52,727 bases of DNA from Boseongicola sp. SB0665_bin_10 (GTDB lineage: Bacteria; Pseudomonadota; Alphaproteobacteria; Rhodobacterales; Rhodobacteraceae): NCBI GenBank assembly GCA_009838075.1, contig VXSG01000025.1, forward strand, positions 1-52,727, given 5' to 3'. The stretch's first letter is position 1. Each line of letters opens with the position of its first letter. This document shows, piece by piece, positions 36,366 to 45,824 of the stretch. Under the pieces are notes generated by a model that was given only the letters and a program-made list of their open reading frames with translations, made no database searches and was not told where the DNA came from. The position numbers and the translations under genes are program-made.

Positions 36366-37766
36366 GTGATCCCGGTCAAGGGGGTCTCGGGCGCCCGGAT
36401 CGCCGTGCTCGGGCTTGGGCGGAGCGGGCTTTCCGCCATGCGCTCGCTCAAGGCGGGCGGCGCGGACGTTCTCTGTTGGGACGACAGTGAAGAGGCGAGG
36501 GCCACCGCCGACGGGGAAGGGGCCACTCTTCACGACCCGTCCGTGCCAGGGGCGTGGAACGGGGTTGCGGAACTCGTGCTGAGCCCCGGAATTCCCCACC
36601 TCTATCCTCGGCCGAATTCTCACGTTGCAGCTGCCATGGCCGCTGGCATACCTGTCGACAACGATGTCGGCCTGCTTTTCCGTTCGCTGGCCATTCCGGG
36701 CCGGACCGCTCACAGGAAATTTCCCAGGATCGTTGCGGTGACCGGATCCAACGGGAAGTCCACGACCGCCGCCCTGATCCACCATTGCCTCGTCGCGATT
36801 GGCCGCGAGAGTCAGCTTGCAGGCAACATCGGTCGTGGCGTCCTGGACATCGAATCGCCGGGGACAGACGGCACAATTGTGCTCGAATTGTCGTCCTATC
36901 AAGTCGAACTTGCACGCACCCTGGCGCCGGACGTCGCCGTCTTCACCAACTTTGGCCCGGACCATCTGGACCGGCATGGCGGGCTGGGCGGGTATTTCGC
37001 GGCGAAGCAGCGCTTGTTCCTGGAGGGCCGGCCGCGTGTTGCCGTGATCGGCATCGATGAGACCGAGGGGACGTTCCTCGCGAACCGGCTGGCCGGTGAG
37101 TCGCGCGACAATCAGGTCATTCGCGTGTCGGCCGACGCAAACTTGGCCAGCACGGGATGGTCCGTCACGGCAAGAGACGGAACCCTCACTGAATTGCAGG
37201 ATGGCCAGCCGACTGCATCATTCGATCTGGGGGAAATGCAGGGCCTTCCGGGAGTGCACAACCACCAGAACGCATGCGCAGCATTCGCGGTTCTGCGGGT
37301 GCTTGAGGTCTCGTCCACGGCCATCGAAGAGGGGATGCGGAGATTCGAGGGCCTGCCGCATCGAGGACAGGTGGTTGCCAGATGGAAGGGAGTGACGTTT
37401 GTAAACGATTCAAAGGCGACGAATGCGGATGCCGCGGCGAGATCGCTCGCCTTGTTTCCGCGTGTCCGCTGGATCGTGGGAGGCCAGTTGAAGGACGGCG
37501 GGATTTCGGCGCTGCGATCCAGCCTCGACCCTGTGGTGAAGGCCTATGCAATCGGATGCCAAGCAATGCAGGTCGCCCGGGATCTCGACGGGATCGAGGT
37601 CGAAGTCTGTTCCGACATGGCGACGGCGGTTCGTCGGGCCGCGAAGGACTCCGAGCCAGGCGACACGGTTCTCCTGGCGCCGGCGGCGGCAAGCTTCGAC
37701 GCCTATGAAAGTTTCGAGGAGCGCGGCGAGGACTTCATGGCCGAGGTGAGGAAGGCGACCCACTGA
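36366..37766 (+). CDS. murD: UDP-N-acetylmuramoylalanine--D-glutamate ligase
   Basis: 466 residues. N-terminal UDP-binding Rossmann domain (ARIAVLGLGRSGLSA), ATP loop GSNGKST at 127-133, LELSSYQVEL near 178, TNFGPDHLDRHG and FVNDSKATNADAA near 345. Adds D-Glu to UDP-MurNAc-L-Ala. GTG start with GGAGA upstream. The 284 nt between mraY and murD contain no gene I can recognise, which is loose for this cluster. murD is the last dcw gene present; the convergent transaldolase gene follows. Confidence 0.95.
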   Translation: MIPVKGVSGARIAVLGLGRSGLSAMRSLKAGGADVLCWDDSEEARATADGEGATLHDPSVPGAWNGVAELVLSPGIPHLYPRPNSHVAAAMAAGIPVDNDVGLLFRSLAIPGRTAHRKFPRIVAVTGSNGKSTTAALIHHCLVAIGRESQLAGNIGRGVLDIESPGTDGTIVLELSSYQVELARTLAPDVAVFTNFGPDHLDRHGGLGGYFAAKQRLFLEGRPRVAVIGIDETEGTFLANRLAGESRDNQVIRVSADANLASTGWSVTARDGTLTELQDGQPTASFDLGEMQGLPGVHNHQNACAAFAVLRVLEVSSTAIEEGMRRFEGLPHRGQVVARWKGVTFVNDSKATNADAAARSLALFPRVRWIVGGQLKDGGISALRSSLDPVVKAYAIGCQAMQVARDLDGIEVEVCSDMATAVRRAAKDSEPGDTVLLAPAAASFDAYESFEERGEDFMAEVRKATH

Positions 37767-37797
37767 ATTGGGGCCATCGACGCGGCGGCCTGAATTG

Positions 37798-37836
37798 CCG
37801 GGCGCGCATGTGCCCGACTGCCGGACATGCGCCCGG
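37798..37836. terminator. Hairpin between convergent murD and transaldolase genes
   Basis: CCGGGCGCGCATGT pairs with ACATGCGCCCGG, leaving a two-base bulge and a 13-nt loop. It lies 31 nt past the murD stop and 5 nt past the stop of the opposing gene, so it could serve both. No U-run is visible. Confidence 0.45.
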
Positions 37837-37841
37837 GGGCC

Positions 37842-38495
37842 TCAGAGAATCGACTGCCCGGTCTTCGCCCAGTCCTCGAGAAACGCGCCCAGACCCTTGT
37901 CCGTCAGCGGGTGCTCGGCCATTTTCTTGATCACGCCGGGCGGCGCGGTAGCCACGTCCGCACCAATTCTGGCTGCCTCGGTCATGTGGTTGACCGAGCG
38001 AATCGAGGCTGCAAGGATCTGCGTCTCGAAACCGTAGTTGTCGTAGATGTCGCGAATGTCCGAGATGAGGTCCATCCCGTCGAGATTGATATCGTCAAGA
38101 CGCCCGATGAACGGAGAGATGAAGGTCGCGCCGGCCTTTGCCGCGAGAAGCGCCTGATTGGCCGAAAAGCACAACGTCACGTTGACCATGTGCCCTTCCC
38201 CCGAAAGGCGCCTGCAGGCTTTCAGGCCGTTCCAGGTCAGCGGCACCTTGATGGCGATGTTCTCGCCCAACTTCGCCACTTCGTGACCCTCCCGGACCAT
38301 GGTCTCGAAATCTGTCGCCACGGTTTCGGCGCTGACCGGACCGTCGACCATTTCGGCGATTTCGGCCACGACCTCCTTGATTCCGCGGCCCGACTTGTGG
38401 ATCAGCGACGGGTTGGTGGTCACTCCGTCCACCATGCCAAGCTCGTTCAGTTCGCGGATTGCATCGGTGTCTGCGGTATCGACGAAGAACTTCAT
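37842..38495 (-). CDS. fsa: Transaldolase-like / fructose-6-phosphate aldolase
   Basis: 217 residues, the short transaldolase/FSA type. [33 protein letters not shown], the Schiff-base Lys in IAIKVPLTW near 84, [11 protein letters not shown] and [11 protein letters not shown] are family blocks. Short members include true transaldolases and aldolases that split fructose-6-phosphate into dihydroxyacetone and glyceraldehyde-3-phosphate; sequence alone does not separate them. The adjacent divergent priA is a usual neighbour in Rhodobacterales. Confidence 0.92.
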   Translation of the reverse strand: MKFFVDTADTDAIRELNELGMVDGVTTNPSLIHKSGRGIKEVVAEIAEMVDGPVSAETVATDFETMVREGHEVAKLGENIAIKVPLTWNGLKACRRLSGEGHMVNVTLCFSANQALLAAKAGATFISPFIGRLDDINLDGMDLISDIRDIYDNYGFETQILAASIRSVNHMTEAARIGADVATAPPGVIKKMAEHPLTDKGLGAFLEDWAKTGQSIL

Positions 38496-38595
38496 GGGCG
38501 CACCCCTCTGGCGAACGGTTCCGATTTCGTGGCACTCATATACGACACGCCCTTCGGGCTGAACCCCAAATTACCCGACGCTGAGGCAGTCACAA

Positions 38596-40788
38596 GTGAC
38601 GCGGCAATTCCAGGAATGCGAACGGATCTCGGTCCTCACGACGCAGCCGCTTGGCGGCGCCCTGGACTACATGGCCCCTGCCGGCGGCTGCATTGACGGT
38701 TCCTTTGTCGAGGTCCCTCTGGGGCCGCGCAAGGTCCTGGGCGTGGTCTGGGGACCGGGCGAAGGGAAGGTGGACGCGTCCAAGCTGCGCAAGGTCGTTC
38801 GAGTCCACGATGTGGAGCCGATGCGCGCGGAGACGAAGGCGTTTCTGACCCGTGCCGCCGATTACACGCTGACGCCGATGCCGGCGATGTTGCGTCTCGC
38901 GACGCGATCACCGGGCCTCGGTGATCCTCCGTCGATGCGCCGCATCTATCGTCGCGGCTGCCGGGAGGCGCCCGAGCGGTGGACGCGCGCGCGCAAGAGG
39001 GTCGTTGCGGCACTTGACGAGTTCGGAAGCCTTGCTTTCACGCTTGGCGAGCTGACGGAAGCGGCGGGCGTTTCGTCCAGCGTCGTCAAGGGGCTGGTTG
39101 CGCAGGGTGTCGTGACCGAAGAGGAGAGCCCGCGTGACCGGCCCTATCCCGGATTGGACCCGCGCAGGACCGAAGTTGCGTTGACGGACGAGCAGTCCGC
39201 AGCCGCAAGGTCGCTGGTCGCGGGCGTCAGGTCCGGGCAGTTCGGAGCCACTCTCCTGAAGGGAGTGACCGGATCGGGAAAGACGGAAGTCTACCTGGAA
39301 GCAGTGGCGGCATGCCTGAAGGCCGGGCGGCAAGCGCTTGTCCTGTTGCCGGAAATCGCTCTCACTGAGGGCTTCCTGACTCGCGTGGCCGCGCGATTTG
39401 GCGCCCGTCCCGCCGAATGGCATTCCGGAGTTGCCACGACCGAGCGGCGGCGTGCCTGGAAGATGGTGGCGAAGGGCGGTGCCGAGCTTGTGGTCGGCGC
39501 GCGGTCTGCGCTCTTCCTGCCGTTTCGCGATCTCGGTCTGATCGTCGTGGATGAGGAGCACGACATTTCCTACAAGCAGGAGGAAGGCGTCATTTACAAT
39601 GCCCGAGACATGGCTGTCCTGCGCGGGTCGATCGCGGGTGCGCAGGTCGTCCTGTCGTCGGCCACACCCTCGCTTGAAACCTGGGCGAACGCCGAATCGG
39701 GCAAATACGCGCGCCTTGCCCTGACGTCGCGGTTTGGTGCGGCGGTGATGCCGGACATGCAGGCAATTGACCTGCGTGACGAGCACCTGCCCGCCAGGCG
39801 CTGGATTTCCGGCACGCTTGCGCGTGCCATGAAGGAGCGAATCGAGGTTGGAGAACAGGTGCTCCTGTTCCTGAACCGACGTGGCTACGCTCCCGTGACG
39901 ATCTGCCGGGCATGCGGAAAGCAGATCGACTGCGACCATTGCGACGCTTGGCTGGTCGAGCACCGCTTCCGAAGGATCCTGATGTGCCATCAGTGCGGCG
40001 CGACGAGGCCAGTGCCGGATGCCTGTCCGTCCTGCGAGGTCGAAGGCCGGATGGCGCCGGTCGGTCCCGGGGTCGAGCGCCTGGCCGAAGAGGTTCGAGG
40101 ACTGCTCCCTGGCGTCCGGCTCGCCGTGCTGTCTTCCGACCTCTTTGGTTCCGCCAAGGACCTGAAGGCATGCATCAGGGAGATATCAGCAGGCGGCGCA
40201 GACGTGATCGTCGGAACGCAGATCGTGGCCAAGGGGCACAACTTTCCGTTGCTTACCCTCGTGGGCGTGATCGATGCGGACTTGGGGCTGCAGGGATCGG
40301 ACCTCCGGGCGGCCGAACGGACATTCCAGCTGGTACGACAGGTGTCCGGACGCGCGGGGCGGGCGGAAAGGCCGGGGCTGGCGCTGGTTCAGACATGTCA
40401 GCCCGACCACCCTGTGATGGCAGCCATCCTGTCCGGGGACGAAGAGGAGTTCTGGCGCGCAGAGGCAGCCGCGCGCCGAAGTGCGGGCGTGCCGCCGTTC
40501 GGCCGGCTTGCGGGCATCATACTGTCCTCGCCGGACGCAAGGGCGGTCATGAAGGTCGGCAAGACGCTCGCGGCCCGGGCAGGGCCCCTGCGAAGGATCG
40601 GGGCCGAGGTCTTCGGGCCGGCGGCCGCGCCGATCGCGCGGATCCGGGGGCGGCATCGCGTGCGGCTTCTGGTCAAGGCGGAGCGTGGGGCACCCATTCA
40701 GGGCGCCCTGACCGAGTGGCTTGCCCAGGTCAGGCTGCCGGCAAATCTGAGGTTGTCGGTGGACATCGATCCGCAGAGGTTCTCTTGA
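38596..40788 (+). CDS. priA: Primosomal protein N' (replication restart helicase PriA)
   Basis: 730 residues. N-terminal 3'-DNA-binding domain, then helicase motifs: Walker A GVTGSGKT at 223-230, DEEH at 319-322, SSATPS near 354. The zinc-binding insert has eight cysteines in four CxxC pairs between 437 and 480. Motif VI region is QVSGRAGRAERPG. It reloads the replisome at stalled forks. It begins with GTG at 38596, 100 nt from the divergent transaldolase start, so the two promoters must be compact. Confidence 0.95.
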   Translation: MTRQFQECERISVLTTQPLGGALDYMAPAGGCIDGSFVEVPLGPRKVLGVVWGPGEGKVDASKLRKVVRVHDVEPMRAETKAFLTRAADYTLTPMPAMLRLATRSPGLGDPPSMRRIYRRGCREAPERWTRARKRVVAALDEFGSLAFTLGELTEAAGVSSSVVKGLVAQGVVTEEESPRDRPYPGLDPRRTEVALTDEQSAAARSLVAGVRSGQFGATLLKGVTGSGKTEVYLEAVAACLKAGRQALVLLPEIALTEGFLTRVAARFGARPAEWHSGVATTERRRAWKMVAKGGAELVVGARSALFLPFRDLGLIVVDEEHDISYKQEEGVIYNARDMAVLRGSIAGAQVVLSSATPSLETWANAESGKYARLALTSRFGAAVMPDMQAIDLRDEHLPARRWISGTLARAMKERIEVGEQVLLFLNRRGYAPVTICRACGKQIDCDHCDAWLVEHRFRRILMCHQCGATRPVPDACPSCEVEGRMAPVGPGVERLAEEVRGLLPGVRLAVLSSDLFGSAKDLKACIREISAGGADVIVGTQIVAKGHNFPLLTLVGVIDADLGLQGSDLRAAERTFQLVRQVSGRAGRAERPGLALVQTCQPDHPVMAAILSGDEEEFWRAEAAARRSAGVPPFGRLAGIILSSPDARAVMKVGKTLAARAGPLRRIGAEVFGPAAAPIARIRGRHRVRLLVKAERGAPIQGALTEWLAQVRLPANLRLSVDIDPQRFS

Positions 40789-40889
40789 CAGTGCCTGCTC
40801 GGACGCGCTCCTGGCGTGCGTGGCCGAAGCGCCTGTTCGGAGAATGGCCCTGGCTTTCAATTGCCGACCGAAGGGCGTAGTGCGGTGCG

Positions 40890-42101
40890 ATGGCGAGCGT
40901 CGATCTCGAAATTGCGAATTCCCTGCCAGTCTGGCGCAGGCCCGTCACGCTTCTGCTCCTGATGGCGGCGGCGATGCCCATCGCATTTGCCACATGGTCG
41001 GCGCTCCTGAACAACTTCGTGATCGAACGCGTGGGCTTCACCGGCGTGGAGATCGGCTGGCTGCACACGGTGCGTGAGATTCCCGGATTTCTTGCCGTGG
41101 GAGTGATCGCGGTCATCATCTTCATGCGCGAGCAGGTGCTTGCGATTGTCTCGCTCCTCATGCTGGGGGTGGCCACCGCGGTCACCGCCTGGTTCCCGAG
41201 CTTGGGCGGCCTCTTGATGGTCACGGTGATTTCGTCGATCGGGTTCCACTACTACGAAACCGTCAACCAGTCCCTGCAGCTTCAATGGCTGCCGAAGGAC
41301 CGTGCGCCGCAAGTGCTTGGGTGGCTGGTGGCGGTTGGGTCGGCTGCGTCGCTCCTGTCGTACGGGGCCGTGGTGGCCACCTGGGACCTCCTGAACCTCA
41401 CGTACAACACGGTCTACATGATCTCGGGCGGGGTCTGTGCCGTGATTGCCGCCTATTGCTGGATCGTGTTCCCGAAATTCGAGGGCAACCCGCAGGAGCG
41501 GCGCATGGTGTTGCGTCGCAGGTATTGGCTGTACTACGCATTGCAGTTCATGTCCGGGTCGCGACGGCAGGTGTTCCTGGTCTTCGCGGCCTTCATGATG
41601 GTCGAGCGCTTTGGTCTCAAGGTGCACGAGGTGACGGCGCTGTTCCTCGTCAACTACATTGCAAACATGCTTGCTGCGCCGCTCATGGGCAGGGCGCTGA
41701 CGCTCTGGGGCGAGCGCAACGTGCTGATCTTCGAGTATCTCGGCTTGACCGCCGTCTTCATGGCATATGCGGGAATCTACTTCTTTGAGTGGGGTGTCGT
41801 GCTTGCGGCCACATTGTACGTGGTCGACCATCTGTTCTTTGCACTTGCGTTTGCGCAGAAGACATACTTCCAGAAAATCGCGGATCCGGGCGACATCGCC
41901 CCGACCGCGGCAGTGGCCTTCACGATCAACCACGTTGCAGCGGTCTTCCTGCCCGCGCTTCTGGGATATCTTTGGATCGTGTCGCCAGGCATGGTCTTTG
42001 TCCTTGCCGCCATGATGGCCGTAGTCTCGCTGTGCCTGTCCTTCCTGATCCCGCGGCACCCCGTGAAAGGGTTCGAGACCGCGTTCGCGGTCTTTCGATG
42101 A
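40890..42101 (+). CDS. MFS transporter
   Basis: 403 residues and about 11-12 hydrophobic helices, an inner-membrane secondary transporter of the major facilitator superfamily. Features include LLNNFVIERVGFTGVEIGWLH in the first half and FGLKVHEVTALFLVNYIAN opening the second. It lacks the classic sugar-porter motifs and I cannot name a substrate. 101 nt after priA in the same direction; cotranscription is possible. Confidence 0.82.
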   Translation: MASVDLEIANSLPVWRRPVTLLLLMAAAMPIAFATWSALLNNFVIERVGFTGVEIGWLHTVREIPGFLAVGVIAVIIFMREQVLAIVSLLMLGVATAVTAWFPSLGGLLMVTVISSIGFHYYETVNQSLQLQWLPKDRAPQVLGWLVAVGSAASLLSYGAVVATWDLLNLTYNTVYMISGGVCAVIAAYCWIVFPKFEGNPQERRMVLRRRYWLYYALQFMSGSRRQVFLVFAAFMMVERFGLKVHEVTALFLVNYIANMLAAPLMGRALTLWGERNVLIFEYLGLTAVFMAYAGIYFFEWGVVLAATLYVVDHLFFALAFAQKTYFQKIADPGDIAPTAAVAFTINHVAAVFLPALLGYLWIVSPGMVFVLAAMMAVVSLCLSFLIPRHPVKGFETAFAVFR

Positions 42102-42537
42102 TCCACGAGTCGGCGCGCGACATTGCAGGCGGAAGCGCTGCGCTTCCTGCGCCAGCGAAAGACAGGGTCGAAGCAAGGATCCGGTTCGAGCGTTGCGGAC
42201 CTGCACGCATGCGTGGAGCATGTACCGCCCCGCAAGGCCAGCGCGGTGGCGGTGCCAGCCAGGAAGGAGCGGGTTGACGACGCGCTCGAGAGCGGAGCAG
42301 GTGACACGACCCGGAATGATCTCGGGCGGCAGCCTGGCGATGCGTGCATCGAGGCCTTGGCGATCGAGTCATCACAAGTTGAAGAGGACGAGTTGTCGCG
42401 GGGTTGCCATCAAGAACCGGATTCAAGATCGTGGCGGCACGGCAAGAGGGGATTGAAGGCAGCGGGAGACGGGGTCGTCGCCTTGCCTGGAATGTGACCG
42501 CAATGCCCCCATATCTTGGCGCAGAGGAGGCAAGCCC
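42102..42537. other. Gene-free stretch upstream of msrA
   Basis: 436 nt. No frame on either strand resembles a known family; the long antisense frame crossing it is a composition shadow. The right end (AGAGGAGGC just before 42538) provides the msrA ribosome-binding site. Confidence 0.45.
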
Positions 42538-43194
42538 ATGTTTCAAGTGTTCAGGAAGAACCGTTCCATGGTGAATGCGACCGAGGCGCTGCCCGGTCGC
42601 GACGCGCCAATTCCAACCGCCGGGCGGCATTTCGTGCTTGATCGTCCGCTTGCGCTTGATGTGCCCGATGGCCATGAGGCCGCGATGTTCGGCATGGGCT
42701 GCTTTTGGGGCGTCGAGCGGAAGTTCTGGTCCCTTGAGGGAGTCTGGCTGACCATGGTGGGATATGCGGCAGGGCACACGCCGAACCCCACCTATGAGGA
42801 AGTCTGCACTGGTCGCACGGGTCACAACGAGGTGGTACGGGTGGTTCACGATCCTGCATCCGTATCCTATGACGACCTTCTTCGGGTCTTCTGGGAGGGG
42901 CACGACCCTACACAGGGGATGAGACAGGGAAATGACGTGGGCACGCAGTATCGTTCCGGCGTGTACTGGACGAATGATGCGCAACGCGCGGCGGCCGAGG
43001 CGTCGAAGGAGATCTTCGCGCATCGCCTGGCGGCTGCTGGATACGGGGATGTCACGACCGAGATCCTGCCCGCCCCGCCATTCTACTTTGCCGAGGACTA
43101 CCACCAGCAATACCTTGCAAGGAACCCGCATGGGTATTGCGGCGTCGGTGGCACCGGCGTGAGTTGCCCGATCGGCACGGGTGTTGCGGCATAG
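42538..43194 (+). CDS. msrA: Peptide-methionine (S)-S-oxide reductase MsrA
   Basis: 218 residues. Catalytic Cys55 in [11 protein letters not shown], the [20 protein letters not shown] block, [19 protein letters not shown] and the resolving Cys region near the C-terminus ([12 protein letters not shown]). Repairs the S-epimer of methionine sulfoxide in oxidised proteins in the cytoplasm. Strong AGGAGG directly upstream. The C-terminal [11 protein letters not shown] tail is the arrangement seen in many proteobacterial MsrA. Confidence 0.95.
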   Translation: MFQVFRKNRSMVNATEALPGRDAPIPTAGRHFVLDRPLALDVPDGHEAAMFGMGCFWGVERKFWSLEGVWLTMVGYAAGHTPNPTYEEVCTGRTGHNEVVRVVHDPASVSYDDLLRVFWEGHDPTQGMRQGNDVGTQYRSGVYWTNDAQRAAAEASKEIFAHRLAAAGYGDVTTEILPAPPFYFAEDYHQQYLARNPHGYCGVGGTGVSCPIGTGVAA

Positions 43195-43338
43195 GCCTGT
43201 TGCGGCTGGCAGCAAGGTGTGCGGCTCTCGCTGGAACCGGAACCTCGCCGGCATTCGCTGACCGCAGGGCGATGCGGCACTGTCATGCCCTTGCCTGGAC
43301 TGTTGACGGCGCGCAGCTGCGCGCATAGCCCCGCACGC

Positions 43339-44208
43339 ATGAAAACATGGACCGCACTGACGACGCTGGGAGACCGCGAGCGGGCCAAGGCCCTTGGGAG
43401 AGCCCTCGAAACGCTTGACCCCGAACCTACTGGAATCGGCGTCATCATGCTCGAAGATGGCCGCGGGACCTGTGAAGTGGGCGGCTACTTTGCGGACGCG
43501 CCTGACGAGATTGCCTTGGCGCTGCTTGCGGCGGCTCACGGCGCGGCCGAGTTCACGGTCTCGAAACTGCCCGACGTCGACTGGGTTGCCCGTGTGCGGC
43601 GTGAACTGGCCCCGGTGGATGCAGGTCGCTTTCGCGTCATTTGTGGAAGTGGCATCGAGACCGTGCCCGAAGGTCGAATCCTGATCCGGATCCAGTCGTC
43701 GATGGCATTCGGAACCGGACATCATGGCACGACGCTGGGATGCCTGAAAGCCATGGACAGGCTGGCCGGGAACGGCGCGATCATTCGAAAGGTGGCGGAC
43801 ATCGGTTGCGGGTCCGCCGTACTTGCAATGGCGGCTCAACTTGCCTGCGGGGCGGAAGTGCTGGCCTCCGATGTTGATCCGGTCGCCATCGAGGTTGCGC
43901 GGGCCAATCTTTGCGCCAATGGCCTGGAGGACCGCGTGGAGCTTGTCGAGGCCTCGGGATTCGATGATGCGCGGCTGGCCGGACCGTTTGATCTCGTGCT
44001 GGCCAACATTCTCAGGGATCCGCTGCTTGGAATGGCCGAGGACATGGCGCAGGCATTGCGGGAAGGCGGACACGCGGTTCTGGGCGGGATCCTGACGGAG
44101 CAGGCGGACCCTGTGGCAAGGCGTTATGCATCCACGGGGTTCAGCCTGCGTCTGCGCGAGGACATCGGTGACTGGAGCACGCTGACCCTGACTCGAACCG
44201 GCTCCTGA
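43339..44208 (+). CDS. prmA: Ribosomal protein L11 methyltransferase
   Basis: 289 residues. N-terminal substrate domain, then a class I SAM-methyltransferase core: FGTGHHGTTLGCL at ~130, motif I as VADIGCGSAVLAMAAQL (the usual GSG is GSA), LASDVDPVAIEVARAN and LVLANILRDPLL, the PrmA equivalent of the NPPY motif. Trimethylates ribosomal protein L11; deletion is mild in E. coli. Homology starts at MKTWTALTTLG, so I use 43339. Its last 85 nt are overlapped on the other strand by the ccoS frame. Confidence 0.9.
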   Translation: MKTWTALTTLGDRERAKALGRALETLDPEPTGIGVIMLEDGRGTCEVGGYFADAPDEIALALLAAAHGAAEFTVSKLPDVDWVARVRRELAPVDAGRFRVICGSGIETVPEGRILIRIQSSMAFGTGHHGTTLGCLKAMDRLAGNGAIIRKVADIGCGSAVLAMAAQLACGAEVLASDVDPVAIEVARANLCANGLEDRVELVEASGFDDARLAGPFDLVLANILRDPLLGMAEDMAQALREGGHAVLGGILTEQADPVARRYASTGFSLRLREDIGDWSTLTLTRTGS

Positions 44209-44381
44209 AAATCCCTGTTCACGTGCCGGAGCCAGGTATCCGAGTCGTCATCCAACAGTGTTCTCGCCGCATCCCCTTCCGGGTCGTCATGCTGACCGCT
44301 TCCTGCCGTCCGGACAAATGTGACAAGCTCACCGAGTCCGATGATCAGCGAACGGGGGATGAGAACGACAGGAACATTCAT
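44124..44381 (-). CDS. ccoS: CcoS-like cbb3 oxidase maturation protein (possibly decaying)
   Basis: A frame starting at 44381 (MNVPVVLIPRSLIIGLGELV, then TFVRTAGSGQHDDPEGDAAR) matches CcoS, a ~50-60-residue single-pass membrane protein needed for cofactor insertion into cbb3-type cytochrome c oxidase. GGGAGA precedes the ATG. The frame does not stop at the normal place; it runs on to 85 residues, antisense to the last 85 nt of prmA. Substitutions in the helix (Arg in PRS, Glu in GLGELV) suggest relaxed selection. No ccoNOQP structural genes are in the window, so whether it still works is doubtful. Confidence 0.6.
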   Translation of the reverse strand: MNVPVVLIPRSLIIGLGELVTFVRTAGSGQHDDPEGDAARTLLDDDSDTWLRHVNRDFQEPVRVRVSVLQSPMSSRRRRLNPVDA

Positions 44382-44391
44382 TGGCGTCTCC

Positions 44392-44893
44392 CGCAGCCAG
44401 TGCCGCGGTGCCGCGGGCATCCGTGTCACCGGTCAGAAGGCAGACTGCCAGCCCATTCGCCTTGAGCGATTCGATTGACTTTCGTGCATCCGGCAATAGG
44501 CCCTCGGTGCTGGAAATCTCGTACGCCCGTCCGCCGACCGCGAACCCCATGTCGGAGCTTCCGCCAGCCCGGTCTCAGCGCCCGAAGCGCACGGATGTGC
44601 CGTTCGATGTGCCTTCGACCCCGCTTCCAGAGACTTCCCTGACATTCGAAACGTCTGCCGGGGCGGTCGTGGCGAGAGCATCAATGATTGTCCCGGATAG
44701 CGCTTGCTCCACGGTCCGGATGCAGCCGGCACGATGGACAATTGGCAGTGCAATCATGTGTGTCGGCGCCGCGCCGATGCGGCAGCGAAGCCCGGTGCGG
44801 CATCTGAGCGGCCACGGGTCGAATTGCCAGAGGTCGTTCTTCAACCCACATGGTGGCGCGTTGCCTGGAGGGCGCACAGTCCGGGGCCGTCAT
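44392..44893 (-). pseudogene. ccoI: ccoI/fixI copper P-type ATPase remnant, deleted and frameshifted
   Basis: Pieces in successive minus frames match one protein in order. First, a start-like MTAPDCAPS (44893). Next, VHRAGCIRTVEQALSG, the heavy-metal-associated domain with its first Cys changed to Arg. Joined directly to it is VSNVREVSGSGVEGTSNG, then SVRFGR, from the ATP-binding domain. Last, in a shifted frame, MGFAVGGRAYEISSTEGLLP and IESLKANGLAVCLLTGDT from the phosphatase/hinge region. All transmembrane helices, the CPC motif and the DKTG phosphorylation site are gone. A normal CcoI is over 700 residues. It lies between fnrL and ccoS. Confidence 0.75.
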
Positions 44894-45101
44894 GGCCAGC
44901 CTGAGAATTCAGCGCCCGGACGTAGGAATCGCCGGTCTCGGTGCAACGAACCGCGTACCGTCAAAGCGGAAGGCAAGGCTGCAGCTTTCGGCGACATGAG
45001 TGGCGCGACCGAGGGTCGCCTCCGCGACCCTGGACTCGACCGGATCGTCGGGTCCGAGAACGGCGAGCGCTACTGCATCTTCGGTGCCGCCCTGAACAAC
45101 G

Positions 45102-45824
45102 TTAGTTCGCGTTTCCGAGTTCCGCCTCAAGGCGCGACGTGTCCGGTATGATGATGCGTCTTGCCGTTTCCAGTTCGATGAGGCCGTCCTTGCGGAGTCT
45201 CGACATCTGGCGGCTGACAGTCTCGATGGTAAGGCCCAGATAGCTTGCCATCGCTTCGCGCGATAGAGGCAGGTCTATCCGGACCGGCTGATCGGCGTCT
45301 TCCGGCAATGCGGACCGGCGAACGACGAGCATCAGGAAGCTGACAATCTTCTCGCGCGCCGTCAGGCATCCGAGCAGCAGCATCCAGTCCCGGGCCGCAT
45401 CGAGCTCGTCGAACGCGATGTCCAGAAGCCGCTTCCTGATGCCCGACACCTTCTCGACCATATCCTCAAACGGTCTTCGCCTGAAGCAGCAGAGCGTCAG
45501 GTCGGTGACGGCGGAAATGTCGTGGTCGCAGGAGTCACGCCCCGGCCGACCGATGAAGTCCGACGGCAGGAGCATGCCGGTGATCTGCATTCTTCCGTCA
45601 ACGGTGGTTTTCGAGAGGGTCGCGACGCCGGACACGATCGAGGCGACGACATCCAGCTTGTCGCCTCGGACCACGACGGCCTGGCCTGCGGGGACCAACT
45701 TGTAGAACTTGATGGCGTTCAGCCTGTCGAATTCCTCGTCATTGCTTGCGGCGCAGATGGCTCGGTGTCTCACCGGGCAGTACTGGCAGTCCAATCTCAG
45801 ATCTTCGGAACGCGAAATCCTCAC
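45102..45824 (-). CDS. fnrL: FnrL-type oxygen-responsive Crp/Fnr regulator
   Basis: 240 residues. N-terminal cysteines C13, C16 and C24 (DCQYCPVRHRAICA) with C99 or C112/C113 can hold an oxygen-labile [4Fe-4S] cluster. The cyclic-nucleotide-binding-type sensor domain and dimer helix follow, and the helix-turn-helix ends in TIETVSRQMSRLRKDG, whose E-x-x-SR recognises TTGAT-type half sites. In Rhodobacter FnrL activates microaerobic and anaerobic genes including cbb3 oxidase. Here its neighbours ccoI/ccoS are broken or eroding, but the regulator itself is intact. Confidence 0.9.
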   Translation of the reverse strand: MRISRSEDLRLDCQYCPVRHRAICAASNDEEFDRLNAIKFYKLVPAGQAVVVRGDKLDVVASIVSGVATLSKTTVDGRMQITGMLLPSDFIGRPGRDSCDHDISAVTDLTLCCFRRRPFEDMVEKVSGIRKRLLDIAFDELDAARDWMLLLGCLTAREKIVSFLMLVVRRSALPEDADQPVRIDLPLSREAMASYLGLTIETVSRQMSRLRKDGLIELETARRIIIPDTSRLEAELGNAN

